From positions 6,998,273 through 7,062,272 of the forward strand of contig OX291561.1 in the NCBI GenBank assembly GCA_946406115.1: 64,000 bases of DNA, written 5' to 3'. The notes beneath the pieces are model-generated. The model did no database searches. It was given only the letters and a program-made list of their open reading frames with translations, and was not told the origin of the DNA. The stretch's first letter is position 1. Every line of letters begins with the position of its first letter. This document shows positions 20,272 through 32,140 of this stretch, one piece after another. The position numbers and the translations under genes were made by a program. This DNA is from Apoda limacodes (lineage: Eukaryota; Arthropoda; Insecta; Lepidoptera; Limacodidae).

Positions 20272-20391
20272 AATGGTGTGTATGTTAATGGTGTGTATGT
20301 TAATGGTGTGTATGTTAATGGTGTGTATGTTAATGGTGTGTATGTTAATGGTGTGTATGTTAATGGTGTGTATGTTAATGGTGTGTATTTT
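20272..20391. repeat. 15-bp minisatellite, 8 copies
   Basis: The 15-bp unit 'aatggtgtgtatgtt' is repeated eight times, and only the last copy differs ('tattt' end). Because 15 is a multiple of three the array is open in all three plus frames (for example YVNGV repeated), which creates a spurious 74-codon frame from 20194. No homologous protein was recognised around it. Confidence 0.93.
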
Positions 20392-20988
20392 ACACATGAT
20401 ACTCAATATGTATGTTGATTATGAATTAATTTTGTTAATTTTCAGTTATAGATATGGAAAAGTTAACCCTCGAATTGGTCCCATTTAGTTAGGAACGGAT
20501 TAAGGAAATCAGGTCTATATGAAGATACTTTGACGGTCTTGCACTAACCCGTTGAAGTGCATGTCGTACACACCATAATTTAGGGTTCTGCAGAAATATT
20601 CACAATAATTTTATGACGGTTAATTTTAAATTTTAAAAAATGTATTATATTATGAGTAGTTTATTATTTGTTTGCTGAAACGTTTTCAGCATATTTATAG
20701 CGTCCATTACGCACTTGTGTCTTTTGCTTTAAAGATTTGTTTTTATAATTTCTTATTTCTACTCAAAAATACAAAATTCCAAATACAAATTTGTAACTAA
20801 ACATTTACGCGAGATGTAATCACTAATTTCAGTCACGGTTTGCACAGCGCCGCCGCCGCCGCCGTCATCCGCCCGCCCACGGGACAAGACGTGTCTGTCG
20901 TCGCTTCCAATTTGCACACAGCAGATATTTTAACTATTACCTAACATTGGTCTATAGAGCTTTCTTTACTATGTTGTTACTTCATCAT
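20392..20988. other. No gene seen; short (CCG)n patch
   Basis: AT-rich, with one GC-rich patch at about 20847-20895 containing 'cgccgccgccgccgtc'. It is too short to call a CpG island. Nothing coding recognised. Confidence 0.35.
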
Positions 20989-20989
20989 A

Positions 20990-21388
20990 AACTTTGCCTC
21001 ACTGTGTGTGTTCTACCGCTTGTACAATGGGTTGTGTTCTGAGGAATTGTTCGAAATGCCCACGGCTACTTTCTACCATCGCACCGCTCGCCATCGGCAG
21101 GGAATTCATTCTCACACTTTAGAACTTAAATGGTCGCGTACAGTGCGGTTTCAGAGAAACTTCCTCCCGCGAACGCTTAAGTTGTGGAATGAGCTCCCTG
21201 CCAAGGTTTTCTGCAAGGACTGCAGTATGGAGTTCTTCAAGAAAGAAGTTATTAGATTTCTGAAGGGTCGGCAACGCGCAAGTGATACCCCTGGTGTTGC
21301 AAGCGTCCATAGGCTACGGTGACCGCTTACCATCAGGCGGGCCGTAAGCTTGTTTGCCACCTTAGTGGTATATAAAAAAAAAAAAAAA
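20990..21388 (+). mobile_element. 5'-truncated LINE copy (family of 2377)
   Basis: It joins the family consensus at 'ctttgcctcactgtgtgtgt' and runs through the end of ORF2 to 'tgccaccttagtggta' and a poly-A run at 21374-21388. The 104-codon frame 21008-21322 reads 'FYRLYNGLCSEELFEM', 'LWNELPAKVFCKDCSMEFF' and ends 'GVASVHRLR', the intact family C-terminus. It lacks the two deletions of the 2377 copy, and one codon (a second Met after FEM) is missing. Typical product of abortive reverse transcription. Confidence 0.9.
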
Positions 21389-22749
21389 AGTAAGTCGTGC
21401 GGCCACGGGCTCTCTAACTAGTTGGCCCAGCCCTTATTATAATATGTCTACGGTTTGCGCAATGTATATTGATATTATAAGAGACTCTGGTTTCCCTGGA
21501 ATTTCCCTGTTTCAAATTTAAATGAAACCAATCCGCTGGTTATCTCTTCCATGTAAAATGCAAAAACTAGCTTCTGCCGGCGGTTCTGCCAAACATAATT
21601 TGTGTATTAGCGTATCTTGATTATACTAAACTAAACGCTATCAAAGTTTTTTCAGCACTACTGTACTATGTACGATACAAATTGAATGATAATTATTATA
21701 TAATTTCACCTATTCCGCCGCTGCACACCAACAAAATATATTTAAAAAAATATATGTATATTTATAATTCTTACAGTTGACGGTACCTACATGTAAGCAA
21801 GAGTAGTCGTATGTAATAGGCTTTTCAAAAGCGATTCCAGATGTACCTAATTTCTTCCGCGACCGCTCAGGATGTGGAAGGAACACATACTGTGGTTCCT
21901 AGGAAAAACCTTGCCTTAGGGCACAGTACAGTTAATATATAGTCCTCAGGCAGTATAGCTACTGCCTGCCGCTCTCAAATATCGATCTTACCTTCCCTTC
22001 ATTACGATCCCTTTACGTATTGCTATTGTACACACACACACACACATTTGCGCATATACACACGTTATTTCTTTTTGTGTTGTTAGTGGACACAAATAGC
22101 GCGATATGACACTAAGGTGTGGTATTATTAGGTAGATTATGGCTAAGGGTATTACAAACGTCTATAAACTATAAAATACTGATGTGAATAGTAAAAATGA
22201 TGGTGCAAAAAAAAAAGAAATGGGTTGTTCTTAAATAACTTCATTTTTTCAACAAAGTATGACCACGCTTTTTCACCCATTAAAAGATAATACAATTAAA
22301 GAGTTTCTGAAGGACGGGAAGAATATTATAGACTAAATGTATTGTAAAGTAAAAGCGACGGGCGCCACCTTGCGCGAAACAGAGTAGTAAAATTTATCAA
22401 CAGAAACTTTAGAAAAGTTGTGGGACAAACTCTATATAACCTAATGGGTATCGAATTATTAATTCTCATTCTCTTCTTTTAAACGGATTTTTAACTTAAA
22501 CTCTCTAATGGTGTCAACCATAAGTTTCGCAAATATATTTATATTATTATACGTAATACCGAAACTTAAAATAAATTTTTTAGCTGAAATTTATGCTTTT
22601 CCTTATCTATCAGATAACAGTCAATATTCACGAGCTTTTATTTATTTCCCAGAAACCAAATAACATTCAAAATTGACACTCATAAATTACAATATCTAGT
22701 TAAAAAGACTTTCGAAATGTTAAAAGATGATTGGACTCTTGGCTACATT
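21389..22749. other. No gene seen; (CA)n at 22.03 kb
   Basis: AT-rich without recognisable coding sequence. A pure CA dinucleotide run lies at 22029-22046. Confidence 0.4.
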
Positions 22750-22910
22750 GTCGAGATATAAATGGGTGTACTTATGTATGATGTGTATGTATTTACAAAA
22801 AAAAAAAAAAAGTAAGTATTTATATCCGTTGTCTGGTACCCATAACACAAGCTTTGCTTATTTTGGGGCTAGACGGCGCTGTGTGTAATGTCCAAAAATA
22901 TTTATTATAT
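22750..22910 (+). repeat. SINE tail fragment
   Basis: 'gtgtatgtatttacaaaaaa', 'tatccgttgtctggtaccca', 'taacacaagctttgcttatt' and 'ggcgctgtgtgtaatgtcca' are the tail of the SINE family seen at 16835, 62365 and 63743. The tRNA-like head is absent. Confidence 0.7.
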
Positions 22911-23204
22911 TATTATTATAAATGAGGTTAACAAAAAAAAGCAAAAATCATGCAATAAAACTTGTGAATCTGACTCCAGAGACGTCGACCAGAAATGTGT
23001 CCCTGGGGACTGTTACAGTATCCTCTTTGAAATGCAAAATATTGTTACAATACTTACAAAGAAGAAAATCCGTACGGAAGTGATTCAAAAATTTTGTAAA
23101 ACAAGTTTTTCTAAGTAATTTTTCAAAAGGATCATTAAAACTTTAAGCCTCGTTTACTCGTCATTATACTAAAAAGGTTAGAAAAAACGTAAAAAATATA
23201 CATA

Positions 23205-23785
23205 CAATTTGGAGCGCCTCTCAGCGTGCTTCATACAAATGAATTTCTCACTTATTTTTGACACTTGATGATTAAACACCACGAAAATTTAAACACATGT
23301 TCTAATAATAAACATCTAGTTCTGCAGTGTGCCAGTTTTCTATTACATTTTATAGTTCAAACAGAATTGTAGTTTTTCATACAAATTGTTTCAAAAACGA
23401 TTTCTAGTTAATAAAAACTGGTAGTTTTTACTTCATTCTTACATCAACTTCTTTAGCCATGCAGCGGGATTCATACAAACGAATTTCTCTTTAGTTTTTG
23501 ACATTTACTAATCAATCACAGCGAAATTTTCAAGTCATAATCCCATGTCGAATACCTATTTCGATGGTTTTCCAAAATCTTATAAAATTCTTCTATTAAC
23601 TAGAATTTTTTTTAAACTATTTCTATGAAAAACTACAATCCTGTATAACTTTTGAACTATAAAATTTAATATAAATCTGGCACACTCAAAACTTAGATAT
23701 TTATTACTAAAACATGTTTTTCGTGTCAAAAATAAGTGCGAAATTCATTTGTATGAAGCACACTTAGAGGCGCTCCGAATCGTAT
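23205..23785. mobile_element. Fold-back element with about 200-bp inverted arms
   Basis: The left arm (about 23208-23415) begins 'ggagcgcctctcagcgtgct' and contains 'tcatacaaatgaatttctca' and 'ttgtagtttttcataca'. The right arm (about 23582-23783) is its diverged reverse complement and ends 'cttagaggcgctccgaat'. The 165-bp centre holds a third, partial copy in the left-arm sense ('gggattcatacaaacgaatt'). No coding capacity, so a non-autonomous inverted-repeat element. Confidence 0.75.
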
Positions 23786-23869
23786 TCTCTTTATTATTCT
23801 GATGAAGTTTGCTAAAGCTGCAGCTATAGTTCGTTTAAGCTCGGTTATAGTTATAACTTTTGAATTTTT

Positions 23870-24700
23870 CTGAATAAAAACTATCTTATGGCCTTCCCAG
23901 GTACTTAAACTTACATACATAACAAATTTCATCTAAATCGGTTCAGCAGCTTAAGCGTGAAGATGTTATAGACAGAGTTACTTTCGCATTCATAATATGA
24001 AATATAGATATCGCAGTAGTCATATTCATAGACAAACTAGCTAGTCCGGCAGACTTTGTTCTACCTGTAAAGTTGATGCACTGTAGCGCCATCTGTTACA
24101 ACAAAGGGTAGGTAGGTAGCTATTACCTACGGCTACACCCGCGTGGATTTTTATTAGATACCTAGCTGACCCGGCGAACGTGGTTTTTTTTTTAAACAAC
24201 TGCCGCACCAACCTTTTGTGAAAGGGTTGTACTAATTCAGAAACCTTCCCCGGCATGTGCATACCAGCTTACCTGTTTAAAATCGGTTTACCATTATTGC
24301 GCGAGTCCAACTCACACTTGACCCTGTCCAACTCGCACTTGACGTTTTTTTTTCCCTCTCAGAAAACTTCCCGGCGTGTGCATAACAACTTACCAAAATT
24401 TCATTAAAATCGGTTTACCATTATTGCGCGCGTCCGACTCACACTTTACCGTTTTTTTCTTTCATAAAAACCTTACCCTAACACTAACAAACACAACAAA
24501 AACAAATTACCCGAATTGGTCCAGCCGTCTTAGAGTTTTCCTTAGTGCGCGAGTCCGACTCGCACTTGACCGTTTTTTTCTTTCATAACAACCTTCTCCT
24601 GACAATAACAAACACAACAGAAAAAGAATTAGCGAAAGCGGTCTAGCCGTTCACGCGTGTTGGCGTGACCATGGGAAATAGGGATTCATTTTTATATATA
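23870..24700 (+). repeat. Mosaic of dispersed lepidopteran repeats
   Basis: Pieces are visible in order. 'aaatttcatctaaatcggtt' with 'actttcgcattcataatatg' near 23930-24000 is a common element tail. 'agctgacccggcgaacgtgg' follows near 24163. Then three repeats of 'gcgcgagtcc.actc.cactt' occur near 24299, 24427 and 24548, each followed by a T-run, and this end is also found in the 'ggttccgtacc' elements. The region appears to be several overlapping fragments, and I cannot separate the units. Confidence 0.5.
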
Positions 24701-25074
24701 GACAAATGTATAGACTTATTTTATTTTAGCTTTTTTCATTAATTCTTTAAATCCAGAAGTAATATTTGTAATATTCTGGTTACCTTATATTTTGAAGTAA
24801 CTATCAAAATGTACTGTCATAGGCGAATATCTATTTAGAATGTCGCTTCAAGCTGCAGATTAAACAAACATCAAAAGCTGTTTTCATTGATATAGTCTTC
24901 TATTAGAGTTGACATCGAAAATATCTTACTGTAGTCATACATGCAATTAATTCAGTAAAAACAAAGTACTTTAAAACTTGTTATTTTTATTATCTATTTA
25001 ATACCTTTAAACGAACAATTCTTGTTTATATGTATATGTATATATATTTATATATACCCTTGTTTTAAGGCAAT

Positions 25075-25375
25075 GATAAACTGAAAAATATGACTCTTAC
25101 TGACATCTATTGGCGAGTAGTAATACTATTATTTTTACTGACACAGCAACACAATAGCTACTTGACATTAGATGGCGTTGTTAAAAAAAGAGCAAAGCTC
25201 GGTCCCCAGGTACTAATATATACAGAATAGATACTTCCAAATTTATTTTTTTTACTTTTCATTACTGGCTACAGATTTTATACCACCACCTACTAAGCTT
25301 CACTAAAATCATTTGACAAAAGATGGCGTTGTTAAAAAAAAAGCAGATCTCGGTCTTCCAGGTACTAATATTTAA
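25075..25375 (+). repeat. Dispersed repeat, two tandem partial copies
   Basis: 'tgacatctattggcgagtag', 'cgacacagcaacac'-type sequence, 'agatggcgttgttaaaaaaa' and 'aaagctcggtccccaggtac' occur at 25098-25215. A second partial copy ('agatggcgttgttaaaaaaa', 'ctcggtcttccaggtact') is at 25320-25362. The same unit is at 31010-31315. Confidence 0.65.
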
Positions 25376-28300
25376 CAAAATATGGAGCAATTGGCTATGT
25401 CGTTAAACAGAGCGTATTCCTGAAAAGGAGGTCTATCGATAGCTTAATAGGCGGAGCACTTACAGGAAATGTAAGGTTTGCAAGAATTCAAGTCCTGACT
25501 TAAAGACAAATTTTTTTTAATGTAAAATTTACTGAAACTTTGTTGTAAAAATAAAAAATACCTTTTTATTTTGACAAAATAAAGAGGAGATTCTAAATAT
25601 TTTTAGGTTACTGGAACTCATGCTGGTTTTGGCACGTAATATTCCAGCAATATCAATATTAGAGCCCGGGATTAGAAATGAGCGGCACCGGTTTATTGGG
25701 CGGTCGCATATTATTGCAACTTCATTCAGCGTCGTCGATGCAATATGAAGAAAAGACTTATATTTTTAGTCTTGTGTAAACCAAATAATCTCAATTTCTT
25801 TTTATAACAGATAAAATTTTTAATGCTTTATGTACGCATTCGTACTATGGCTTCAGTGTAGTAGGCCATGCAAGCTCGTCTATGTTGATATTGAGTTCTG
25901 CGGTGTCTTCTGTATCAAAATTTGACGGGTCGTTCAAACACGAACTATTGTTTAAACAACCCTTCAACCTATTGTTTCTGTTCTTTAGCTAAAACACATT
26001 AATATGTAAAATAGCTTAGCAATCAGTTTAATTAATATAACGTAACCAGGCTTGGAGAGGTCAGTTAAATACACGATCAGTCGTTTCTTTATTGTATCTG
26101 TGGGTTGATACTTTATTTGTTTTCTAAAGGAATAGTTTGTTTGACATAAATCAGGTATAGGTAAGTAGTACAATTGAAAAAGACAGGTAAATAATATAAC
26201 AATTGATCATTTGGAAGATTTGGAAATAAGTAAGGCGGGATTTATTTACAGTATGTTTTGATTTATTGCGCTTAACGATAAAGTTGTAACAGTAATATTT
26301 ACCTTGTACCTATAGATTTAGATGGTTAAAATTTTAACTCCTATATCAATAAATGCACTGACGTAAATAAACCTTAAAAATGAACACTATGTAAGTTTTC
26401 GATATTCTGACCACTCCGCAGCGCTATAATCGTCTAGTAAAGTATTAAATTCATCCGCAAGCCTCGCAACGAACACATATTTCAAGAATTTGTTGTGGTA
26501 TTAGTTCTTTTATATTTTACAACACTTTAATTATTATCTTGCAACTAGGTAGCTCGACAACAAGTCTTTTTCGTCATTGAAAGTTAAGGGCTCTTGTTTT
26601 TTGTTCCTTTCTCATAAACATTACACAATACACAAAGGCCGGGTAGATTTTTTGTAGTAAAGGAAACAAACAACACAATGCAAAATGTCGGATATCGACA
26701 TTTTAACCTAACAAAAATAAAATGTATACTATAGTCTAAGATTCAAATGATATAACCGACTAATCTAAATTATTGTATAATATAATACTGCGATGAAGTA
26801 TGATGTGTTTTAGAAGTGGTTAGCCTAAATTAGGTCGCATTATATGTTTCACTCATATTTTATACAGACATTCATGACGTCATTAGACGTTAAAATAATG
26901 AATGTCATTATTTAATAATATAAGTTGTACCCTAATTTATGATAAGTATATTAACTAACTATTATTTACTTGTTTCTACACTTTGCTTATAGTAACGAAT
27001 GTCTCATAGAAGTCGTTCAAAATTAAATGAAAGCTTACTACTATTGACGTTTTTCATTTTGTTTTTTAATTTAATTATTTTTCTTGAAAGGAGACTATTA
27101 AACTAATGAGAAACTTAGTATTTTTGTATATTATGTACCAAACATATACAGAAAACACTCATTTACAATGTAATTTTTAAACTGTGAACCCAATAAACTT
27201 AAAACTTCTATATTATATCTCAGATTAGTTTAAAAGCTATTAATGCCACTGTCACAAAATGAACGTAATTTTAATATAAGCGCCTATTTCATAAATGTGT
27301 ATATATTTGTATGTCGCCTTTTGCAATGCCCTGAAATAACATTTTTTTATTGAAGTTCGCATTAAAATAAGTAAATTGGTGCCTACTGTGCGTTATTACT
27401 ATGTAGGTAGCATTTCTTAATGCATGTATTAGATGAATTAGGTTTTTCTAAGATAAAATTCGGTCAGAGTTTCAGCTTACACATTATTAATAAATTTTTA
27501 GTTATCACTCAACATGAATGCATAACAAAACATAGTCGTTTAAGAACTTTTAATACAATATAGATATAATTCACTCATTGTCTAGGCAAAAACTAAGTAT
27601 TAACGAATCTAGGTACCTAATGTAAATATCAGATAATAATTACCCAAGTACCTAACACAAGTAAATATTTTGTCTGTACGGAGTACGTCTTTACTTTTGG
27701 TTTCTTATTTATCTTCATTAAGATGCAGTTGTCAGTTTTATAATTGGAGTATTTTGTAACTATACATAAATATTATTAAAAGATGGTTTTATGCATTTTC
27801 GAGCAAATGAAACGATATTTTACAACATATTATGTGCATATTGTCTTAAAAAACACTTATTGCACTCATCTTATTAAGTCTCTGTGAGAACGTATTCAGT
27901 TTTAAAGCTATTTGGTAGATATTCAAAGTTCTGGCCAATAAACTACTTGAACATGCATTCGTAGAGCATTTCTACCGGCAGTTCAGCTCCAACGGAGTCT
28001 CGTTTCGCCTTTGGGGGAAACTGTAGCACACTCCGACACGGTAATAGAATTTATGGACAGCAACCATGTCTGTTATTTGGACACGTCTTGTATCGAACTT
28101 TTTAGCTATTGGATTTTGTTATGATTTTATACTCGAAGCAGCTAATATAATAAAAACTAATAAATTTAAGAGTAAAGAAATCCTAAAACAAAACATATAA
28201 AACTAACTACTCGTACTTATATCTATAAAAAAATCTACCAAATAGTTGCCAAGTGGTAAGGTTGGCAACATTGCCATGTTTAATGAGTCATGCATTTTGA

Positions 28301-28429
28301 TTTCCTTAAATATAGGATAAACTTGTAACTAAAAATGTTACACCATTGATGTCGTAGTGTTGTGAAACGATGTGATTGAAAAAAAACAAAATTAAAATTT
28401 TTGATAAAATCCTAGAGGGGTGAAATCTA
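25376..28429. other. 3-kb stretch without a recognisable gene
   Basis: AT-rich throughout. A slightly GC-richer patch at 27960-28090 ('gcatttctaccggcagttca', 'cgtttcgcctttgggggaaa') was not identified. Sequence at about 27300-27740 shows weak, discontinuous similarity to 32480-32700 ('tgcctac.g.gc.t', 'ttatgcat', 'agtacgtcttt.ctt'), perhaps two old copies of one element. No convincing frame on either strand. Confidence 0.35.
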
Positions 28430-28878
28430 AAAACCGGCCAAGTGCGAGTCGGACTTGCGCACGAAGGGTTTCGTACCATAACCTATTAAAATTAAAGGGA
28501 AAAAAAACACGTTTATTGTTCATCAAGGCGGGCTCCCTTAAATATTTGTTTTATTATTATTTAATTATTTATTTTTAAAGTGAATTATAATTAAATATTT
28601 TGCCAATATTTCAAGCGTCTACTTGTTGCCGTTATCAATATCGAGCAAAAACGAGCAAACAAATCACGTTTGTTGTATCGAAGCGCGCTTAAATATTTAT
28701 GATATTCTGTTTTTTAGTATTTATTGTTAAAGCAGCTACAGAAACACATCTGTAAAGATTTCAATTGTCTAACTATCACGGTTCATGAAATACAGCCTAC
28801 GGACAGACGAACGGACGGACAGCGGAGTCTTAGTAATAGGGTTTCGTTTCTTAGCCTTTGGGTACGGAACCCTAAAAA
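28430..28878 (+). repeat. 'ggttccgtacc' dispersed element, near full length (copy 2)
   Basis: It starts 'aaaaccggccaagtgcgagt', continues 'cgcacgaagggtttcgtacc', and ends 'tttgggtacggaaccctaaa'. It contains the 'tcaagcgtctacttgttgcc' and 'atcacggttcatgaaataca' blocks and a (GGAC)n run. At about 450 bp this appears near complete. No protein is encoded. Confidence 0.8.
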
Positions 28879-30344
28879 GGATTTAATAAAACTTGAGAAA
28901 ATCCATCAGGGCTGCCATTCACTGCCCTGGGAAAACGTTGTAATAACTAAAATTTTACAGTTTTATTAGGTTATATAGGTATACTTTATTTATTATGTAT
29001 ATGTATGTATTATGTTATGTACCAATATACAGAACTCACTATTTACGATATATAAGTTAAATAAAAGATTTTCTTAGTATTTGATTTGTATTATTAGAGG
29101 ATAAAAAGAAGTTGATCTGATAAATAAAGTTAGTAGAGTCGAATTGCGACTTGCAGCTTAAGGTACTTTGGCGCCACAACGAACTTTACGTCTAAATAAG
29201 GACGGTGACAATTGCTTTACTAGTGCGAGCTTTCTTAGAACCAGGAAAATTTGGTAAGTTTGGTGTAGACTTACCGCGCCACCTTGTTACAAAACACGGC
29301 GGCAAATCAGTTATGAAAATTGGCAATAAATCAGTAAGAAATGAGTCCTACATATTTATATTGATAATTTCTACGTTACAAAAATTGATTTTGAGTATTA
29401 CTGTTGTAATAATAAAAATGATGAAATGCAAATGTCTAAAGCTAAATATATAGCCGAAGACGATACATCATTCGTGAACTTTGCTTCGTGCCTCATCGTT
29501 TATAACAAAAACGAACTCTCTTCGCCGATCTATCATTTTTACATAACAAAGAGTGAAATGCTCGTATTTTAATAAAATCTCTTTCAGTGGCGTTCACAAT
29601 AATAGCTTTTTGTATTTTGCGAATGTGAGTAGGTACTTTATAACACAAGTGACAGTTTTTGTTTGTTAACATAATAGTCCAGTCAAGTATTGACGTCGCA
29701 AATGTATGTTTTAAAACCAAAATGATGGTTGATCAATTTACAAAATCAAAATATTAGATTTTAAAAACAATAAAGAATTAATTGATATTATGATAGATTA
29801 AGATAGATAGTAAGTTAGAATACAGAAATAAGATGGAGAAAGTAAGTTTACATATTTTATTTTATCTGTGTTTTTACAAAAAAAAATTCGTTTTCCCACT
29901 TTTAAGGAAAAATAAAAATAGTCATAAATGTTTGATAAGTTAATAAGTGTTTCGTAATCCTTTTTAAGCTATTTCAAGTTATAAGTAAAAAAAACGAAAA
30001 TATAAACATATATATGTAAGCACCAACTTGCTAGCTGTTTACACTTTTGTAAAAAAAAAACCTCACCTTAAGAAAAAAAATATTTTTTCCCATAAGTGAG
30101 TAGACTAATAGCAATAGTGGTCAAAAGTCAAATTTTGTGTTATTGCATAGAATGCTTTTTATACAACCAAAATAAATATATAATTCTAAAAAGATTAGTA
30201 CCGGGTCTGCATTTTTTCACCTTGGTGTAAAAATTTGGAGACACGATATCAAGTTAATAATTTGTGCCTACTTCCAGCCACCTGTGCTGAAAATCGAGTT
30301 AAGATGCTTCGTTACGACTTTTGATAATAGTGAAATGTTTGCCT
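28879..30344. other. No gene seen
   Basis: AT-rich. An 82-codon frame at 29205-29453 begins in slightly GC-richer sequence ('RAFLEPGKFGKFGVDLPRHL') but then becomes low-complexity, and I recognise nothing in it. Confidence 0.35.
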
Positions 30345-30430
30345 CAGCCGTTGTAACGCCTCACTGCAGGAGCAAAGGTCTCTCCTAAAAGAAAGAGGCT
30401 TAGGCCATAGTCCACCGCACTGGCCAAACT
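30345..30430 (+). repeat. Dispersed repeat ('gtccaccgcactggcc')
   Basis: 'gttgtaacgcctcactgcag', 'aagaggcttaggccatagtc' and 'caccgcactggccaaactaa' are a clear copy of a common lepidopteran interspersed repeat. Diverged copies are at 2305-2376 and 6850-6975. Confidence 0.6.
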
Positions 30431-31009
30431 AATTGGCGGATACTATATTTGAACTATATATGTAATAATGTGTGTCTATATAGTAGCACACATAGAACTT
30501 GGTTAATAATACCTACGTTCCTTATCAAAAGCTGTGTCGACTAAAAGGAAAATTACGCGGAGATTAAGTGTCCTGTAATTTAGTGCCAATTAGATCGGTC
30601 CTGAGCGACTCAAGTAGTTTTAGCTTAAGGGAAGATAAGAATAATTTGCTTTCTGTTTCACTTATTTCGTAGATGTGGTTTATTCATTGTGTTGTTAGGA
30701 AAAACTTAAATGTCATTACCGCAATCCTAAATGGATTTAGCGATGTGGCAAAAATGATGATTAAATAGAGCAAATTAGTATTTTTATGGCGAGAGTGCAG
30801 TTTTGATGCTAAGTGTAGTGAGAATTTCAGTAGACGTCGCCCAAGCTAAAAATATTTTGTGACCAACTAATACACTATACTTTTCATCTCTTTCTATAAA
30901 AAAAGAAAATAAAAGGCGCTTTTAGACACAGCTCATGAAAAAAAGAATCTATTAATAAAAAAGTAGAAATAATGTTTAAAGTAAAATAGTTTATGAAAAA
31001 AATATATTA
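30431..31009. other. No gene seen
   Basis: AT-rich sequence without recognisable features. Confidence 0.35.
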
Positions 31010-31315
31010 ACATTTTTAACTCAGAAACGGCTCCAACGATTTTCATGAAATTTAGTATGCAGCAGGTTTTGGGGGCGATAAATCGATCTAGTAAGATTTC
31101 ATTTTTAGTAAACGTCATTTTATCCATGTTTTTGGGCAACGAATATGACTTTTCCTGACATCTATTGGCGAGTAGCAATACTATTATTTTTGCCGACACA
31201 GCAACACTAAAGGTTCTTAACAATAGATGGCGGTGTTAAGCAACACTAAATCTAATTGACAATAGATGACGTTGTTAAAAAAAACAAGCGAAGCTCGGTC
31301 TTTCAGGTACTTTTG
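31010..31315 (+). repeat. Dispersed repeat, fuller copy of the 25.1-kb unit
   Basis: 'ctcagaaacggctccaacga', 'tttcatgaaatttagtatgc', 'tgacatctattggcgagtag', 'ccgacacagcaacactaaag' and 'gcgaagctcggtctttcagg' occur in order. The central part is itself duplicated ('caacactaaa...caatagatg' twice). Familiar from lepidopteran genomes, and non-coding. Confidence 0.65.
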
Positions 31316-31829
31316 ACTTTAAGTAATTTAAAAAAAAAACGTGTTTCACCGAAAACAACCACCTTATTTAGTATAGTTGTAAATGGTTAATCTATGCTGC
31401 TCCGCTACATCGCAGTCCTGAACTCCTATTATAAGTTTTTAACAGTTTGAGCTTAGAGTGAATATTTCCCCATCTCGTTTCAACTGTGTGGAGTAGCATT
31501 TCATCATCCTAGAACGAACTTTTGTCCTGCATAGTTCAAACTCGGCAATCGTTTGTGTTTTAGATTATGGAAGTTTGGTAAATAGTTCATTTTAAAGTTA
31601 AACTGTATCATGTTATAAATTAAACCATTTAATTTTTTTTCACATTTTTGTATATTTATTTATTTCTATTTAAGTATCAGAATAAAAAAACTATGGTGCT
31701 TCTTTTTCACAGATGACTGCCGCTTCGCTAGTCTAATGAAATGGCATGGCGCCAGTATTTAAATACCAATTTCATGCAGTTACAATACAAGGTTTTATTT
31801 ACAATTCACATAAATACATAAAAAACTTA
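31316..31829. other. No gene seen
   Basis: AT-rich sequence without recognisable features. Confidence 0.35.
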
Positions 31830-32140
31830 AGTAAATACATACATACATTACAAACATAACATCACGTCTGTTTCCTAGAGGGGTAGGCAGAGACCAAAGT
31901 CTGCCACTTGCTACGATCCTGGAATACCTCTCTTGCCTCATCTATACGCATCAATGCTTTCATATATTTTCTACGATTCCGAGTACTCCTGGCCTGGCCG
32001 TTTCTGATAACGTACTCAATTTGATCTACATACGTTTGCCGAGGTCTACCTCTACCGACCCTACCAATTGCTTCTGATTCATAAATCTGTTTCGTGCATC
32101 TATTTTCGTTCATTCTGTCAACGTGTCACCACACTTTCTT
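31830..32140 (-). pseudogene. LINE 3' end with (ATGT)n tail
   Basis: On the minus strand the frame reads 'HVDRMNENRCTKQIYESEAI', 'RVGRGRPRQTYVDQIE', 'STRNRRKYM' and ends 'DRSKWQTLVSAYPSRKQT'. This is the familiar C-terminus of a non-LTR element (RTE-like) that is very common in Lepidoptera. A TGA stands where a codon just before HVDRM is expected, so even this short fragment is broken. The 3' tail is the tetranucleotide run at about 31831-31850. Everything upstream of the GHV.RM block is missing. Confidence 0.75.

Noticed and set aside
20194..20488. Overlapping plus frames with YVNGV or MVCML repeats
   Set aside because: A 15-bp array is open in all frames by construction; no flanking homology.
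20847..20895. CpG island or promoter
   Set aside because: Only a short (CCG)n run in AT-rich sequence, with no gene start nearby.
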